Assembly: GCA_015179045.1 (NCBI GenBank)
Contig: WHUZ01000044.1
Location: 372,001-436,000 of the forward strand
DNA length: 64,000 nucleotides
Source of the DNA: Kalaharituber pfeilii
Taxonomy: Eukaryota; Ascomycota; Pezizomycetes; Pezizales; Pezizaceae
Direction of reading: 5' to 3'
Below, one piece after another: positions 1-9,806 of the stretch (its first letter is position 1; every line of letters starts with the position of its first letter). The position numbers and the translations under genes were made by a program. Under the pieces are notes generated by a model that saw nothing but the letters and a program-made list of their open reading frames with translations, made no database searches and was not told where the DNA came from.

Positions 1-358
1 CCTCTCATGCATATTTATAAGCCTGGCATGCGATTTGAAGACCTGTGCCGTCCCCCTGTAGATACCTCTGCAACCGGGCAGACTAGTCTACAGTCCCCTG
101 TCGATACCCCTGCACCCGGGCAGGCCAGTCTGGCCGGCCCGGAGAGGTCCCGGAGGGAGGAGGGGGGAGGGCCTCTTTTATAGAAAGCCCTCGGTGGCAA
201 ATCCAAGCAAACAAACAAACGAGCAAACAAACAAACGAAGTACATGGAAAACCAAGGAAACGACTGGAAGTACATGGAAGAGGTGCAAGGAGTGCTAGAA
301 GGAGTATGACGAGTTGCGAGGGGGTCAGGGTCAGCTGAACGTGTACGAGTACTGGCAT
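1..358. other. No gene recognised
   Basis: Pyrimidine- and purine-rich sequence with short direct repeats (CCCTGTAGATACC / CCCTGTCGATACC and ACAAACAAACGA). The open frames here are short, overlap each other and show no domain. Confidence 0.5.
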
Positions 359-370
359 ATAGTATGTTGA

Positions 371-435
371 GTTTTTTTTTTTTTTTTTTTTTTTTTTATA
401 TCATTACTCGCAGACCGCCCAATGGCTATGGCGAG
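371..435 (-). mobile_element. Tail-only retroposon, tail A
   Basis: On the minus strand this is only the tail-A hairpin (CTCGCC to GCGAG), TAATGATAT and about 26 A. It is flanked by a perfect 12-bp TSD, ATAGTATGTTGA, at 359-370 and 436-447. Its 5' end is the first base of the hairpin. There is no coding sequence, so the enzymes must have come from a LINE. Confidence 0.9.
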
Positions 436-511
436 ATAGTATGTTGATTGCCAGTATAGGACCGGAGCTGGGGTGTCTTGGGCGAGGGGTCCGGGTTGGA
501 TCATTACAGTC

Positions 512-1450
512 TGATAGAGGTGCCGATTTGGTAGAGGTTTACTAATGCATATACATATAGGAGCTACAACTCAACCATCATAAAATAACAGTAATGAGAA
601 TCAAAGATTAGCTGACAACAATACAGATAGATCATATATGTATTGAACAATCTCTAGATATATATTTTGGAGGATGGAGGAATGTTTGGAAATGATAGCG
701 GCTGATGGGAAATAGTATTAGATTCTATACCCTCCTCTGTCGTCCTACCACTCCAGCGCATTCACAGATTACACCGTCGTGGGACCTGCCTTACTGGGCA
801 AATTCAGCTCATTCTGCCAGGTCTCGCACTGTCATATAGTACCAATGATGAGAAGCATGCTATATTGATGATGGGGGCCTAATAGAGGTGCCGATTTGGT
901 AGAGGTTTACTAATGCATATACATATAGGAGCCACAACTCAAGAATTTTAAAACATCAACCATAAGAATCAAAATTAGTTGAAAACAATACAGATAGATC
1001 ATATAAATATTGAACAATCCCTAGATATATATTTTAGAGGATGGAGGAATGTTTGGAAATGATGGGCGCTGATTGGAAATAGTATTAGATTCTATCCCCT
1101 CCTCTGTCGTCCTACCGCTCCAGCGCATTCTCATCCCGCCGCAGATTATACCGTCGTGGGACCTGCCTTACTGCGCAAATTCTGCTCATTCTGTCAGATC
1201 TCAAACTGTCATATAGGACCGATGATGAGAAGCATGCTATATTGATGATGGGGGGCCTGATAGAGGTGCCGATTTAGTAGAGGTTTACTAATACATGTAC
1301 GTATAGGGCCTACAACTCAAGCATTCAAAAATATCAATAATGAGAGCCAAAGATTAGCTGAGAACAATACAGATAGATCGTATATGTATTGAACAATCTC
1401 TAGATATATATTTTGGAGGATGGAGGAATGTTTTGCAAAGGATGGGGGCT
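512..1450. repeat. R1 repeat, three direct copies of about 370 bp
   Basis: The anchor GATAGAGGTGCCGATTT recurs near 512, 881 and 1258. Each copy is followed by the same AT-rich block (GATAGATCATATA, TATATATTTTGGAGGATGG) and a TCTGTCGTCCTACC segment. The copies differ by scattered substitutions and the third is shortened. No coding potential is seen. It may be a duplicated terminal region of a DNA transposon, because an inverted copy lies near 2991-3215. Confidence 0.8.
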
Positions 1451-2520
1451 GATGGGGTAGGTACGAGATGGGCTTAATCTACAGGTACGAAATGACCCAT
1501 TCCGTGGCGCGAGATCAGGTAGACCGTAGAATGAGCTCCATTAGCAGGTATTGCAGGCCTCTCTCGGCGGTACGAGATGTAGCAGAATGAACTGAACTTG
1601 ACAGGTATTACAGGTCCCACTTAACGGCGTGTAAGATGCAGCAGAATGAGCTGGATCTACAGGTATCACAGGTCCCTTTCCACAGCGTGAGATGCAGCAG
1701 AATGAGCTGGATCTACAAGTGTCATAGCCTCATAGGTCCCTTTCCACAGCACGAGATGTAGCAGAATGAGCTGGATCTATAAGTATGAAGTATCGCAGGG
1801 CCCTTTTGGCGGCACAAGTATATGCAACGCAGACGATATGCGACAGCCCAGCAATGGCATGCTATATGAGCTACGCAGAGGACTAGCAAGTGTCACTAGC
1901 CAAGTGTCTTTTTGACCTGGCTCAGGCCCCCCTCGAGGGCATGAGATGTAGCAACATGAGCTTCGAAACTTGACAGGTAGGACGGCTCCTATACTACAAT
2001 GCAAAATGAGCTCAATTTGACAGGTATGACAGGTCCAATACGATGGTGCGACGTATGGCAGAGTGGGCTCAATTTAACTGGTATGGCATATCTCTCTCGA
2101 TGGCAAACGATGAGGCAACATCAGCTGAATTTGACAAGTATACAGGTCCCGGTTGATGGCACGAGATGTGGCCCATCATGTGGGTAGAACGAGCTCAATT
2201 TAACAGGCTATCCAGATCTATTTCCACCCTGCGAGATGTGGCAGAATGAGCCAAATTTGAGAGGTACGGCAGGTCCTAGATGATGGCGCGAGATGTGGTA
2301 GAATGAGCTCAGTTTACAGCTATTGCAGGTCCATTTCCACCGCGCAGGATGTGGTACAATGAGCTCAGTCTACAGCTATTGCAGGTCCATTTCCACCACG
2401 TAGGGTGTGGTACAATGAGGCCCAATTTGACAAGTATGCCAGGTCTCCCTGATGGCGCACGATGAAGGAATGTGAGCTCAATTCAACAGACATTGCAGGT
2501 CGTCAAACATGATATTATGG
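1440..2520. repeat. Degenerate tandem repeat, unit about 55-60 bp
   Basis: Units share the pattern GAGATGTRGCAGAATGAGC, then TCAATTTGACAGGTAT, then a GCAGGTCC-like end. They are diverged and uneven in length. The same array, followed by the same sequence (CAAACATGATATTATGG and onwards), occurs at 37255-38600 inside a DNA element with TIRs. This region is therefore probably the subterminal part of a related but decayed element. Confidence 0.8.
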
Positions 2521-2990
2521 CATGGTAGAACAAAATAAGCGCCGTAGATGTGAGTAGCCGACTACTAATTCAGGCCATACTTGAGTATGCTGGGTGTATC
2601 AATCTGTACTTGATAACTTGAACGTAGGGAATATGAGTCCGTAGTTGATAATGCATGATTGAAAAAGTGCTAAACGTCAGGTGCCTATGTAAATACTCAC
2701 CCACTGAAGAGGCGAGCCGACTCGGAGTGGCATCCAGACGCTACTCTTGGAAAGGTTCTGTCACCGTGACTGTGATAGGCGGTTGACGCCCCATGGCATT
2801 AGTGCATCAGACATATGTAACGTCTTAGGATGAGAGCAATTTTTTTTGCCGATGGCTCTTGCCTGTCATATATACATATCTTTTCTAAGCTTTTTTTTGA
2901 CAGACCTCTTGAATTCATTTTCTAACCTCATACATTCTGGGCACATATTCACTGAGCTAAGTGACTACCATATTAAATCCAATACTATCT

Positions 2991-3215
2991 CCCATCAGCC
3001 TCCATCATTTTCAAACATTCCTCCATCCTCTAAAATATATATCTAGGAATTGTTCAATATCTATATGATCTATCTATATTGTTTTCAACTGATCTTTGAT
3101 TCTTATGGTTGATGTTTTAAAATTCTTGAGTTGTGGCTCCTATATGTATATGTATTAGAAAACCTCTACCAAATCGGCACCTCTATCAGAGCCCCCATCA
3201 TCAATATTGCATGCT
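2991..3215 (-). repeat. R1 repeat, inverted copy
   Basis: The reverse complement matches R1, including CCGATTTGGTAGAGGTTT and AATATTGATGATGGGGG. With the direct copy starting near 1243 it brackets the 1440-2860 block, so the two copies could be the long TIRs of one non-autonomous DNA element of about 2 kb. The likely ends both contain AAGCATGC. A TSD was not established. Confidence 0.7.
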
Positions 3216-3229
3216 TCTTATTATCACAA

Positions 3230-3440
3230 GTGTACAATTTATTGCTATGGGATTATTTATTACGGATTCACCGCAACCGTAGAGCAGGCGGTCGATGGAA
3301 GCGCGCAATATGCGCATATGCGATGTAGGCGATATGTGACAGCCAGGCGCCGGCGTTGCAGTCGCGAAATGTGCTATATGAGCTACGCAGAGGACTAGCG
3401 AGTATCGCTGGTCAAGTGTCTTTTTCGCTTGGCGGACGGT
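3230..3440. repeat. Diverged copy of the 1810-1915 segment
   Basis: The string TATATGAGCTACGCAGAGGACTAGC and its flanks (CGATATG, GACAGCC, CAAGTGTCTTTTT) occur both here and near 1856-1915. This is a second decayed fragment of the same repeat. No gene is seen. Confidence 0.6.
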
Positions 3441-3467
3441 AACTCTCGATGAGGAACTCTCGATGAG

Positions 3468-3680
3468 GAGAAGCACTGCATGCTATATTGATGATGGAGG
3501 GTCTGATAGAGTGCTGATTTGGTAGAGGTTTACTCATATAGGAGCTACAACTCAAGTATCATAAAACATCAATAATGAGAACCAAAGATTAGCTGAGAAC
3601 AATCCAAATAGATCATATATATATTAAACAACCCCTAGATATATATTTTGGAGGATGGAGGCTGATAGGGTATAGTGCTA
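3468..3680 (+). repeat. R1 repeat, further direct copy
   Basis: It begins at GCATGCTATATTGATGATGG and contains GATTTGGTAGAGGTTTACT and TATATATTTTGGAGGATGG in the R1 order, with small deletions. Together with the inverted copy at 2991-3215 it forms a second inverted pair, around 3230-3440. Confidence 0.75.
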
Positions 3681-3859
3681 TCATTGCTATGGCAGTCGCT
3701 TAGCCTAGTCCTAAAATATATGAGGCTTAGAAGTTTGCTAAGAAATGATATCATATATACTGTATAACTATAAGCTAGCAAACTACTATAATATCATATT
3801 CAGAGAGGGGAGAGGGGAGTTCTATACACCTACGGAGCTATAGGGCAGAGACAGGCCAT

Positions 3860-4005
3860 AGTAGTTTGGTACATTACAGCAGTTCAGCGGTTACAGCAGT
3901 TCAACGTACTACAGCAGTTCAGTGCATGCACTATAGTAGTTCGGCGGACTATATCAGTTTTGCAGACTACAGTAGTTCAGCAGATTATAGTAGCAACGAG
4001 AAGAT
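3860..4005. repeat. Short tandem repeat, CAGTTCAGC type
   Basis: Repeats of ACAGCAGTTCAGCG, TACAGCAGTTCAACG and TATAGTAGTTCGGCGG, about 20-30 bp per unit and diverged. No reading frame of interest. The rest of 3680-4312 is AT-rich with nothing recognised. Confidence 0.6.
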
Positions 4006-4321
4006 CAGAAACCAGATGCTGTATTACATAAATAGTGTGATCAATTTCAGAATACTTCTATGAGCTCTCATCTTGTCTCTCCCTATAAGGTTGCTCAACT
4101 ATTTCTTATTCACATATATCAAATAAATCATGAAAAGCAAGTCATATACATTCAGAATTTAGGTACCAAAGCTTTCTTTCTAAGGAGGGATGTATATCTG
4201 TGTAGTTATTCATGTTTGTGTTGATGGTGTTGTTGACAAGGTGTGATCGTTGCTAGTGTGCCCCCTGATCGTTGTCCTGATCGTAACGGGGGTCCGACTT
4301 AATCTCCAGGCGCTACAACGG

Positions 4322-4565
4322 CAAAACCTCTCGGGACAGGCACTTTCTGCCTGTACGCACACTGGCCGTTTTTCTCACTTATGATCGCCTGGTCTCAGCC
4401 TGGGCCTCAGCTTGAGTCCGAGCTGGCCATGGAATTGCCCCAAGATGCCGGTAGCCTCCGCTTGTCTGAGAGTGCTTTCACTTGATCTGCCGGTAGCTTC
4501 CGCTTGATCTGAGAGTACGTCCTGCTTGGTCTGAGAGTACAACATCCCGCTCGGTCTGAGAATAT
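4322..4565 (+). repeat. MULE left terminal inverted repeat
   Basis: Pairs with about 8630-8916. The inner part carries short tandem units of about 25 bp built around CGGTCTGAGAGTAC and CGCTTGATCTGAGAG. The left arm has fewer units than the right, so the arms are unequal in the inner part but matched at the ends. Confidence 0.9.
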
Positions 4566-5669
4566 AACTAATATATATTGAGCTAAAATACAAAGCTACT
4601 GTACGAGGGCTGAACTATCTAGCTACAACAATAAGATCTTGTGTTTCATTAAGTCCTGGTGATGGTGCCCTGCCACGCGCATGTCCCTGTCTTTTTCCAC
4701 GTCTAGATCCAGATCCACGTAATGCCGCCCCAGCCCCTGTTGCCGCCCCAGCCCCAGCTGCCACCCCAGCCCTGGCTGCCGCCCCAGAATCGAGATGTAC
4801 AGCCCTAGCGACTCGTTGCCTCTGACGGTTTTCTGCGAGTTCATTGGCAGTTTGTTGCCGTCGCCGCTTTAAAGTTTCTGCCCTTGGAGTAGGTGTAGGA
4901 GGAAGAACTTCAGGAATTCGTTCTTCAATTTCGTGTCGACTTTGAAATTGACGGATAAGTTGTGCAGCCTGACGAGCTTGAAAGGAAGCAAATCGTTGAG
5001 CCTGCTCAACTGGTAGCTGAGCGTGAAACTCCTCTAGCTTTACTGTTGTCTCAATCAAGGTTGGTTGCAGGGTTCTGGCATGTGTTGGAAGACTAGGTCC
5101 GGGAGTAGCACTAGACCCAGCTGGTGAAAGTTGAGAAGAATTGAGGTACCAACGAGAATGAATTAAGGATAGTGGAATATTGGAAGTAGAGACAAAAGGC
5201 TTAAGCTCATGATAACATGGAAGCTGAAATTGATTTCGTATTGTACATTGACAGTCCTCCTCTGCTAATGTAGCGGTACATGCCTTTAGCCACTCAGTTC
5301 GAATAAAATTGAGAGCATAATGTGTGATAACACCACAAAGGCTATGTAAGGAATTAGGGAGGCTAATAGGAATTTTAGTACGACTATCAGCCTCTGATTC
5401 AGCAACCCGAAAAGTAAGAGTCCGAATATGATCTGTTAGGGCTGCAACTGCATCTTGCAGTGATGATTGTGGACTTAATGCTGCTTTGAGAGGCCGGTGA
5501 TAGCTTTCGGTCCGCTGTGTTGAATAACATCCTAAATTTGACAGCCTATAAGTATATAGACGAATAAATTGGTTCTCTTTACAAAACCAATTATTCTCTA
5601 AATACATAACTTCAGTATCATGAAGCTGTGCTTTAAGTGCATTCCGATTATCCTCTAACTGCAACTGGT

Positions 5670-6900
5670 ACCTTGAGTGCGAAACAGACCTGGACTCCAC
5701 ACCCAAGCCTTCCAAAGGAGCTTGTTTCGGTAGAAATAAAGGTTGTAGAAGAGATGCCTGAATTACATTGCGAAGAACCTATGGATGGCGAGCAATATGC
5801 ATGGCCAAATATGGCTTTAGATAGACTCCAGGACTATGCATTTACCAAAGGCTTCGCTGTGGTGACTTTAAGTGGGTCTGAAAAGAAAGATCGTATACGC
5901 TATGGATGTGTACATCATGGCAAGCCCCGAGATACTAGAAAACTAGATGCAGAGAATTCTGAAGGTATGTCAATATATTTTAATTAAGACTTATGTACTA
6001 ATATATATATAGTACAGCGCAGACGCCAGACCAACACACAAGCCAAAGAATGTCTATGGGCAATATCTATCAATTTGCGAGTAGATATAGATAGTGGAAC
6101 AGATACTTAGGTGCTTACGACATCAGATAAAATCCATTCTCACCCTTTGGCACCAAATCCGTTAATATATATCCAGCATAAACGTCGCAATACTGATTAT
6201 CAGCAAGCAGTAGGAGATGCTATACAGCATAGGCGAGCAGGATTGAGTTACAATATGTCCTTACACCTTCGTACAGAAGAAGGAATGCAGTTGAATCCTA
6301 AAGCATACAATAACAGCCGTCGTAGTAGTAAAATTCCTATTACTGCTGAGGAAAGAATCGATCAGATGTTAAGAGAACTAACAACAGCTGGTTTTCATAC
6401 ACGATCTCGATGGAGTGACAAGACAAATGCAGATGGTACAATCATTGCACAACAGCTCGAGCAAATCTTTTTCATCAATGGTGATCAAATCAGACTAGGA
6501 CGGCGATTCATTGCAGACTTTCTTATGGAATGTGATCCATGATATAGAGTTCATTCATTCAGAACTGCAAGGGGAGGCTGCTGAGATCTTTGCCAAACGA
6601 GTTCAAGATATCAGTATTGCTCTAAAACGCGAAATCACTGATCATTCCACAGTACCAACAGTACCTCGTCACTTTGCACCAGTCGCATCTTCCAGCACAT
6701 TGCCCCAACGTAAAAATAAAGGAAAAGCAGCTGGTCGTACCTTGACAGGAGCTGAAATGGCAGAAAGGCAGCGAAAGCAGACTCGTGCAGAGAGTGTGGA
6801 GCATAATGAGACTCAAGACTGTATCACTGTATCTTCTACTGCATCAGTATGATGTATCATTCTGTATTGCGCACAATCATGTATTTAGGTACTTCGCTTT
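5670..6900 (+). pseudogene. Second MULE transposase fragment, internally deleted
   Basis: Plus-strand MULE sequence lying inside the minus-strand copy. It has the same FAR1-like start (TWTPHPSLP, IRYGCVHHGKPRDTRK) but a different sequence, so it is a separate copy. After a frame break near 5990-6110 it continues with HSHPLAPNPL up to FIADFLMECD. It then jumps directly, near 6535, to a C-terminal tail ending at 6852. Most of the catalytic core is therefore deleted. No TIRs of its own were found at its edges, so it may have arrived by rearrangement rather than by clean insertion. Confidence 0.75.
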
Positions 6901-7209
6901 TTTATTGAATTCTCGCTAGTTGCCACACCAAGACAGTGAGCTCAGACACACCATGCAAGACGGGACAGTCAGTTATACAGCCTTCGGGACAGTCAGGACA
7001 GTCAGGACAGTCCAAAAGGACTGTCCGGAGACATCCCGGGTGTTGAGGATTTGATGTATCGCCAAACATACCCTGCAAGCTCATTCCGCTTAAGTTTGTC
7101 ATAATGGCCAGAGTTGGTAAGTCGTGCTTTGATGTTTTCAGCTGCATGCCACTCGCACAATTGATGTTGAACTACCGAGGTCATAGCATTACTGCTATTA
7201 GCAAGGCAT

Positions 7210-7317
7210 TTTTTTTTTTTTTTTTTTTTATATCAGTACTCGCATACCGCCCTAAGGGCTACGGCGAGGGTTTTATTATAACAGAAATAAAAAACAAGTC
7301 AACATCTAGTTACATGT
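7210..7317 (-). mobile_element. Short tail-A insertion inside the MULE transposase
   Basis: On the minus strand, about 55 bp of 3' UTR-like sequence is followed by the tail-A hairpin (CTCGCCGTAGCCC...GCGAG), TACTGATAT and poly(A). A 7-bp TSD AAGGCAT lies at 7203-7209 and 7318-7324. Taking out the element and one TSD copy restores an open transposase frame across the site, which confirms the insertion boundaries. Confidence 0.88.
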
Positions 7318-8629
7318 AAGGCATGCAATCAAACCTTGTGCTTGATCTGCAAGAACAATGTTCGGAAATAGAAACTCTGATGTATCTGACCAAATCAACT
7401 CTCCCAAACAAGTAAAAATAAAATCAAATGCCTCTTGGCTTTCTGAACGTATAAAGCTTAGTGCAAATGGAAATGTCAAGCCAGTATTCGTTATCCCAAT
7501 ACATGAAGAGAGTGGCATTTGGAGAATATTTGTAGAGAATGTTGCATCAATTTGCATACAGAAATCGGAAACAAATCGCTGTGCCAAGTAGATTTGATCT
7601 GGCGTACAAAAGAAGAGTTGCTCAAGCTGTTTAGACTCTGGAATTGGATTTCCATGGCGATAGGTATAGGAATATCGTGATCGGTATATGAATCCAGCTG
7701 CTGTAAGACCTTTGCGAATATTTTCAAGAACTTGGCCTGGTGTATTCATAGAAGGATTCGATCTCACGGTATTGTAAAATGTACTTGGACGTAAGCGCAA
7801 TGTTTCTTGATTCTGGCTCATTACACGAAGTGAAGTGTTGTAGGAAACATGTGCAGTTCGTAAAGCGCGCGCTTGAGCCTGAAGGTGAATATAGTCTGGA
7901 TGGCGCTTTTCGTGAATCTGATATACAAGTGGATTTGATGCCATAGGATGGTTATGACCATTATGAGTTATACCAATCTGCCATGCTGTTTCTGACTCGG
8001 ATCCACTGGCGTCAGCCTGATTTGGATTTCGAATGGACCTCAATGAGACATAGATCCGATATGGACAATCCTTTTTCAAGCTATTTGTTTCCCTTTTTCT
8101 ACTATCTTCGGTAATCTTATGGGTATTGCGTGCCATTCCTGAGTGTACACACCAAAATCTCACTCGTCCCTGTTTCAATGACCCACATTGCTTTGCAATT
8201 GCAAACCCAGCACAGAAAGCTGCATTTTGAATTCGGTCATAAGCACTATCTGGGTCTGCAAATCGCTCATCTGCAAGGGGCGGAAGTCTCTCAGAAGCTG
8301 GGATAGCATCAACGTAACTTTGAACTGCTGGGCGAAGGCTTGGTGGAAGATCAGGATGCGGCACCCAACCCTGCTGCGTAGCCATATTAGGACTTAGAGA
8401 CATATTATACACTGGATATATATAAAATAGCAGAAAAGGACTTGGTATAGGTAGCAGATAGCAGGTAATGAATTCGGAGCGTGTTTATCAGTGAAAGTGC
8501 TGAATGATATCTACTTGATTGCCGACAACAACATGTCCATTTATAGCCACTACAGTTGCAATATTTACTATATTAGGCCAGTCATAAGAATGCCTTCAGG
8601 ATATGCTTAGATCAAGCTGAACCTACCCT

Positions 8630-8916
8630 CAGACCGAGCGGGACATTGTACCCTCAGACCGAGCGGGACGTTGTACCCTCAGACCAAGCGGGACGTTGAA
8701 CTCTCAGACCAAGCGGGACGTACTCTCAGATCAAGCGGAAGCTACCGGCAGATCAAGTGAAAGCACTCTCAGACAAGCGGAGGCTACCGGCATCTTGGGG
8801 CAATTCCATGGCCAGCTCGGACTCAAGCTGAGGCCCAGGCTGAGACCAGGCGATCATAAGTGAGAAAAACGGCCAGTGTGCGTACAGGCAGAAAGTGCCT
8901 GTCCCGAGAGGTTTTG
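8630..8916 (-). repeat. MULE right terminal inverted repeat
   Basis: Reverse complement of 4322-4565. It contains about four tandem units of CCTCAGACCGAGCGGGACG type, roughly 25 bp each, where the left arm shows fewer. Such subterminal units are often transposase binding sites; that role here is inferred. Confidence 0.9.
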
Positions 8917-8925
8917 CTACAACGG

Positions 8926-8929
<4 letters not shown>

Positions 8930-8968
<39 letters not shown>

Positions 8969-9384
8969 ATAACCCCGCTTGTAGCACTTGGCCATGGCAG
9001 GGTCCCTGGGCAAGCCCTCATAGCCCGGAGACAGGCTAAACTAACTCTCTACGTACATGGCCCCCACGCGCCGTCGCCCCCGCTCTCCTAGCTTCTGGAA
9101 CTTGACCCCGCATTCTCCCACCTTCTAGAACTTGACCCCAGCGAAGAAATTCTCCAAAACGTCATACTCCTCCCCATTCTCCGCCTTTCTCTTCCAATTC
9201 TTTTCCATGTCGCCCCACCTCTCAAAGCCTTCTGGACGGTTCTTCTGGTTTCTGCATCGGAAAGCGAGGTGCTCCCCGGTTTGCACCTCCCCGCACCTGC
9301 ACTTATCCGACTCAGCCGCCCCTATCCTCTTCAACCACACTGCACACCTCCCTCTCTCCAGGCGCAAGGCAGTGAAATTGGATG
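8930..9384 (-). mobile_element. LINE-beta, 5'-truncated
   Basis: The minus strand runs from the C-terminal zinc-finger region of ORF2 (SNFTALRLERGRC, then CRCGE..TGEHLAFRC) through a short 3' UTR to tail B and about 30 A. The TSD is CTACAACGGTATA at 8917-8929 and 9385-9397. Its left copy begins at the first base outside the MULE TIR, so insertion and MULE border coincide exactly. No catalytic domain remains. Confidence 0.9.
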
Positions 9385-9489
9385 CTACAACGGTATAGAA
9401 ACACAACTTCAAACCATTGATTAAGTAATACATCTGCCAAGCCCCTAAGCACCTACTAGTAGCAGCGCCTGATTCGAGGCTAGACCCGG

Positions 9490-9806
9490 GTCGGGAATTC
9501 ATGAGGAGGGGGGATGACGTAATGCAACGAGAAATTTTCGTTCTGGGCTGCGAAGGTGTGGAGGAAGGAGAGGAGAGGGGAGGGGGGAGAGGTGGAGAGA
9601 TATAGGGGAGCCTCCCTGATGCAGAGACCAGAAGAACCGTCCGGAAGTTTCTGGAATCTAGGTTTTAGAAGGGGGTGAAACGGGGAGGTGTATATAGAGC
9701 TTTCTTTGTTAAGCCTGTCTCCGGGCTTTGAGGGCTTGCCCAGGGACCCTGCCATGGCTTGGCACTGCAAGCGGGGTTACGTGATTTAAAAGAAAAAAAA
9801 AAAAAA
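9490..9806 (+). mobile_element. LINE-beta 3' end, plus strand
   Basis: Matches the 3' UTR of the LINE-beta copies at 49565-49852 and 53033-53310 (GGTTTCTGGAATC, TTAAGCCTGTCTCCGGGCTT) and ends in tail B (CCCTGCC...GCGGGG, TTACGTGATTT) and poly(A). A possible 7-bp TSD, AAGCACC, lies near 9449 and 9804; it is weak. It directly abuts the 3' end of the minus-strand LINE-gamma, whose own tail is missing here. Confidence 0.75.

Larger units (their letters stand above)
4615..8412 (-). pseudogene. MULE transposase, broken
   Basis: The N-terminal part (8412 to 7325) starts at the ATG at 8412. It has a FAR1-like zinc-binding region (VRFWCVHSG, then CPYRI and HNGHNHP) followed by the start of the transposase core (FVSDFCMQIDATF, then LADQAQGLIACL). 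The frame breaks at a 108-bp insertion (7210-7317). It resumes in the same frame at 7209 with LANSSNAMTSV and the core motif CEWHAAENIKA. It is lost again near 7050, where opposite-strand MULE sequence begins. The C-terminal part (about 5655 to 4615) has a SWIM zinc finger (DCQC, then PCYHEL) and a low-complexity Ala/Gly-Arg end. The core is incomplete between these blocks, so the copy should be inactive. Confidence 0.88.
4322..8916 (-). mobile_element. Mutator-like DNA transposon (MULE) with 9-bp TSD
   Basis: Ends are CAAAACC...GGTTTTG, with long TIRs (4322 to about 4565, and about 8630 to 8916) that match almost base for base. It is flanked by the 9-bp duplication CTACAACGG (4313-4321 and 8917-8925), and 9 bp is the usual MULE TSD length. 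The minus strand encodes a broken MULE transposase. The element contains an insertion of opposite-strand MULE sequence (about 5670-6900) and a short LINE-tail insertion (7210-7317), so this copy cannot encode its own enzyme. The intact TIRs suggest fairly recent movement, or mobilisation by another copy. Confidence 0.93.

Noticed and set aside
8640..8770. CRISPR-like direct repeats
   Set aside because: Tandem units without unique spacers, inside MULE TIRs of a eukaryotic genome.
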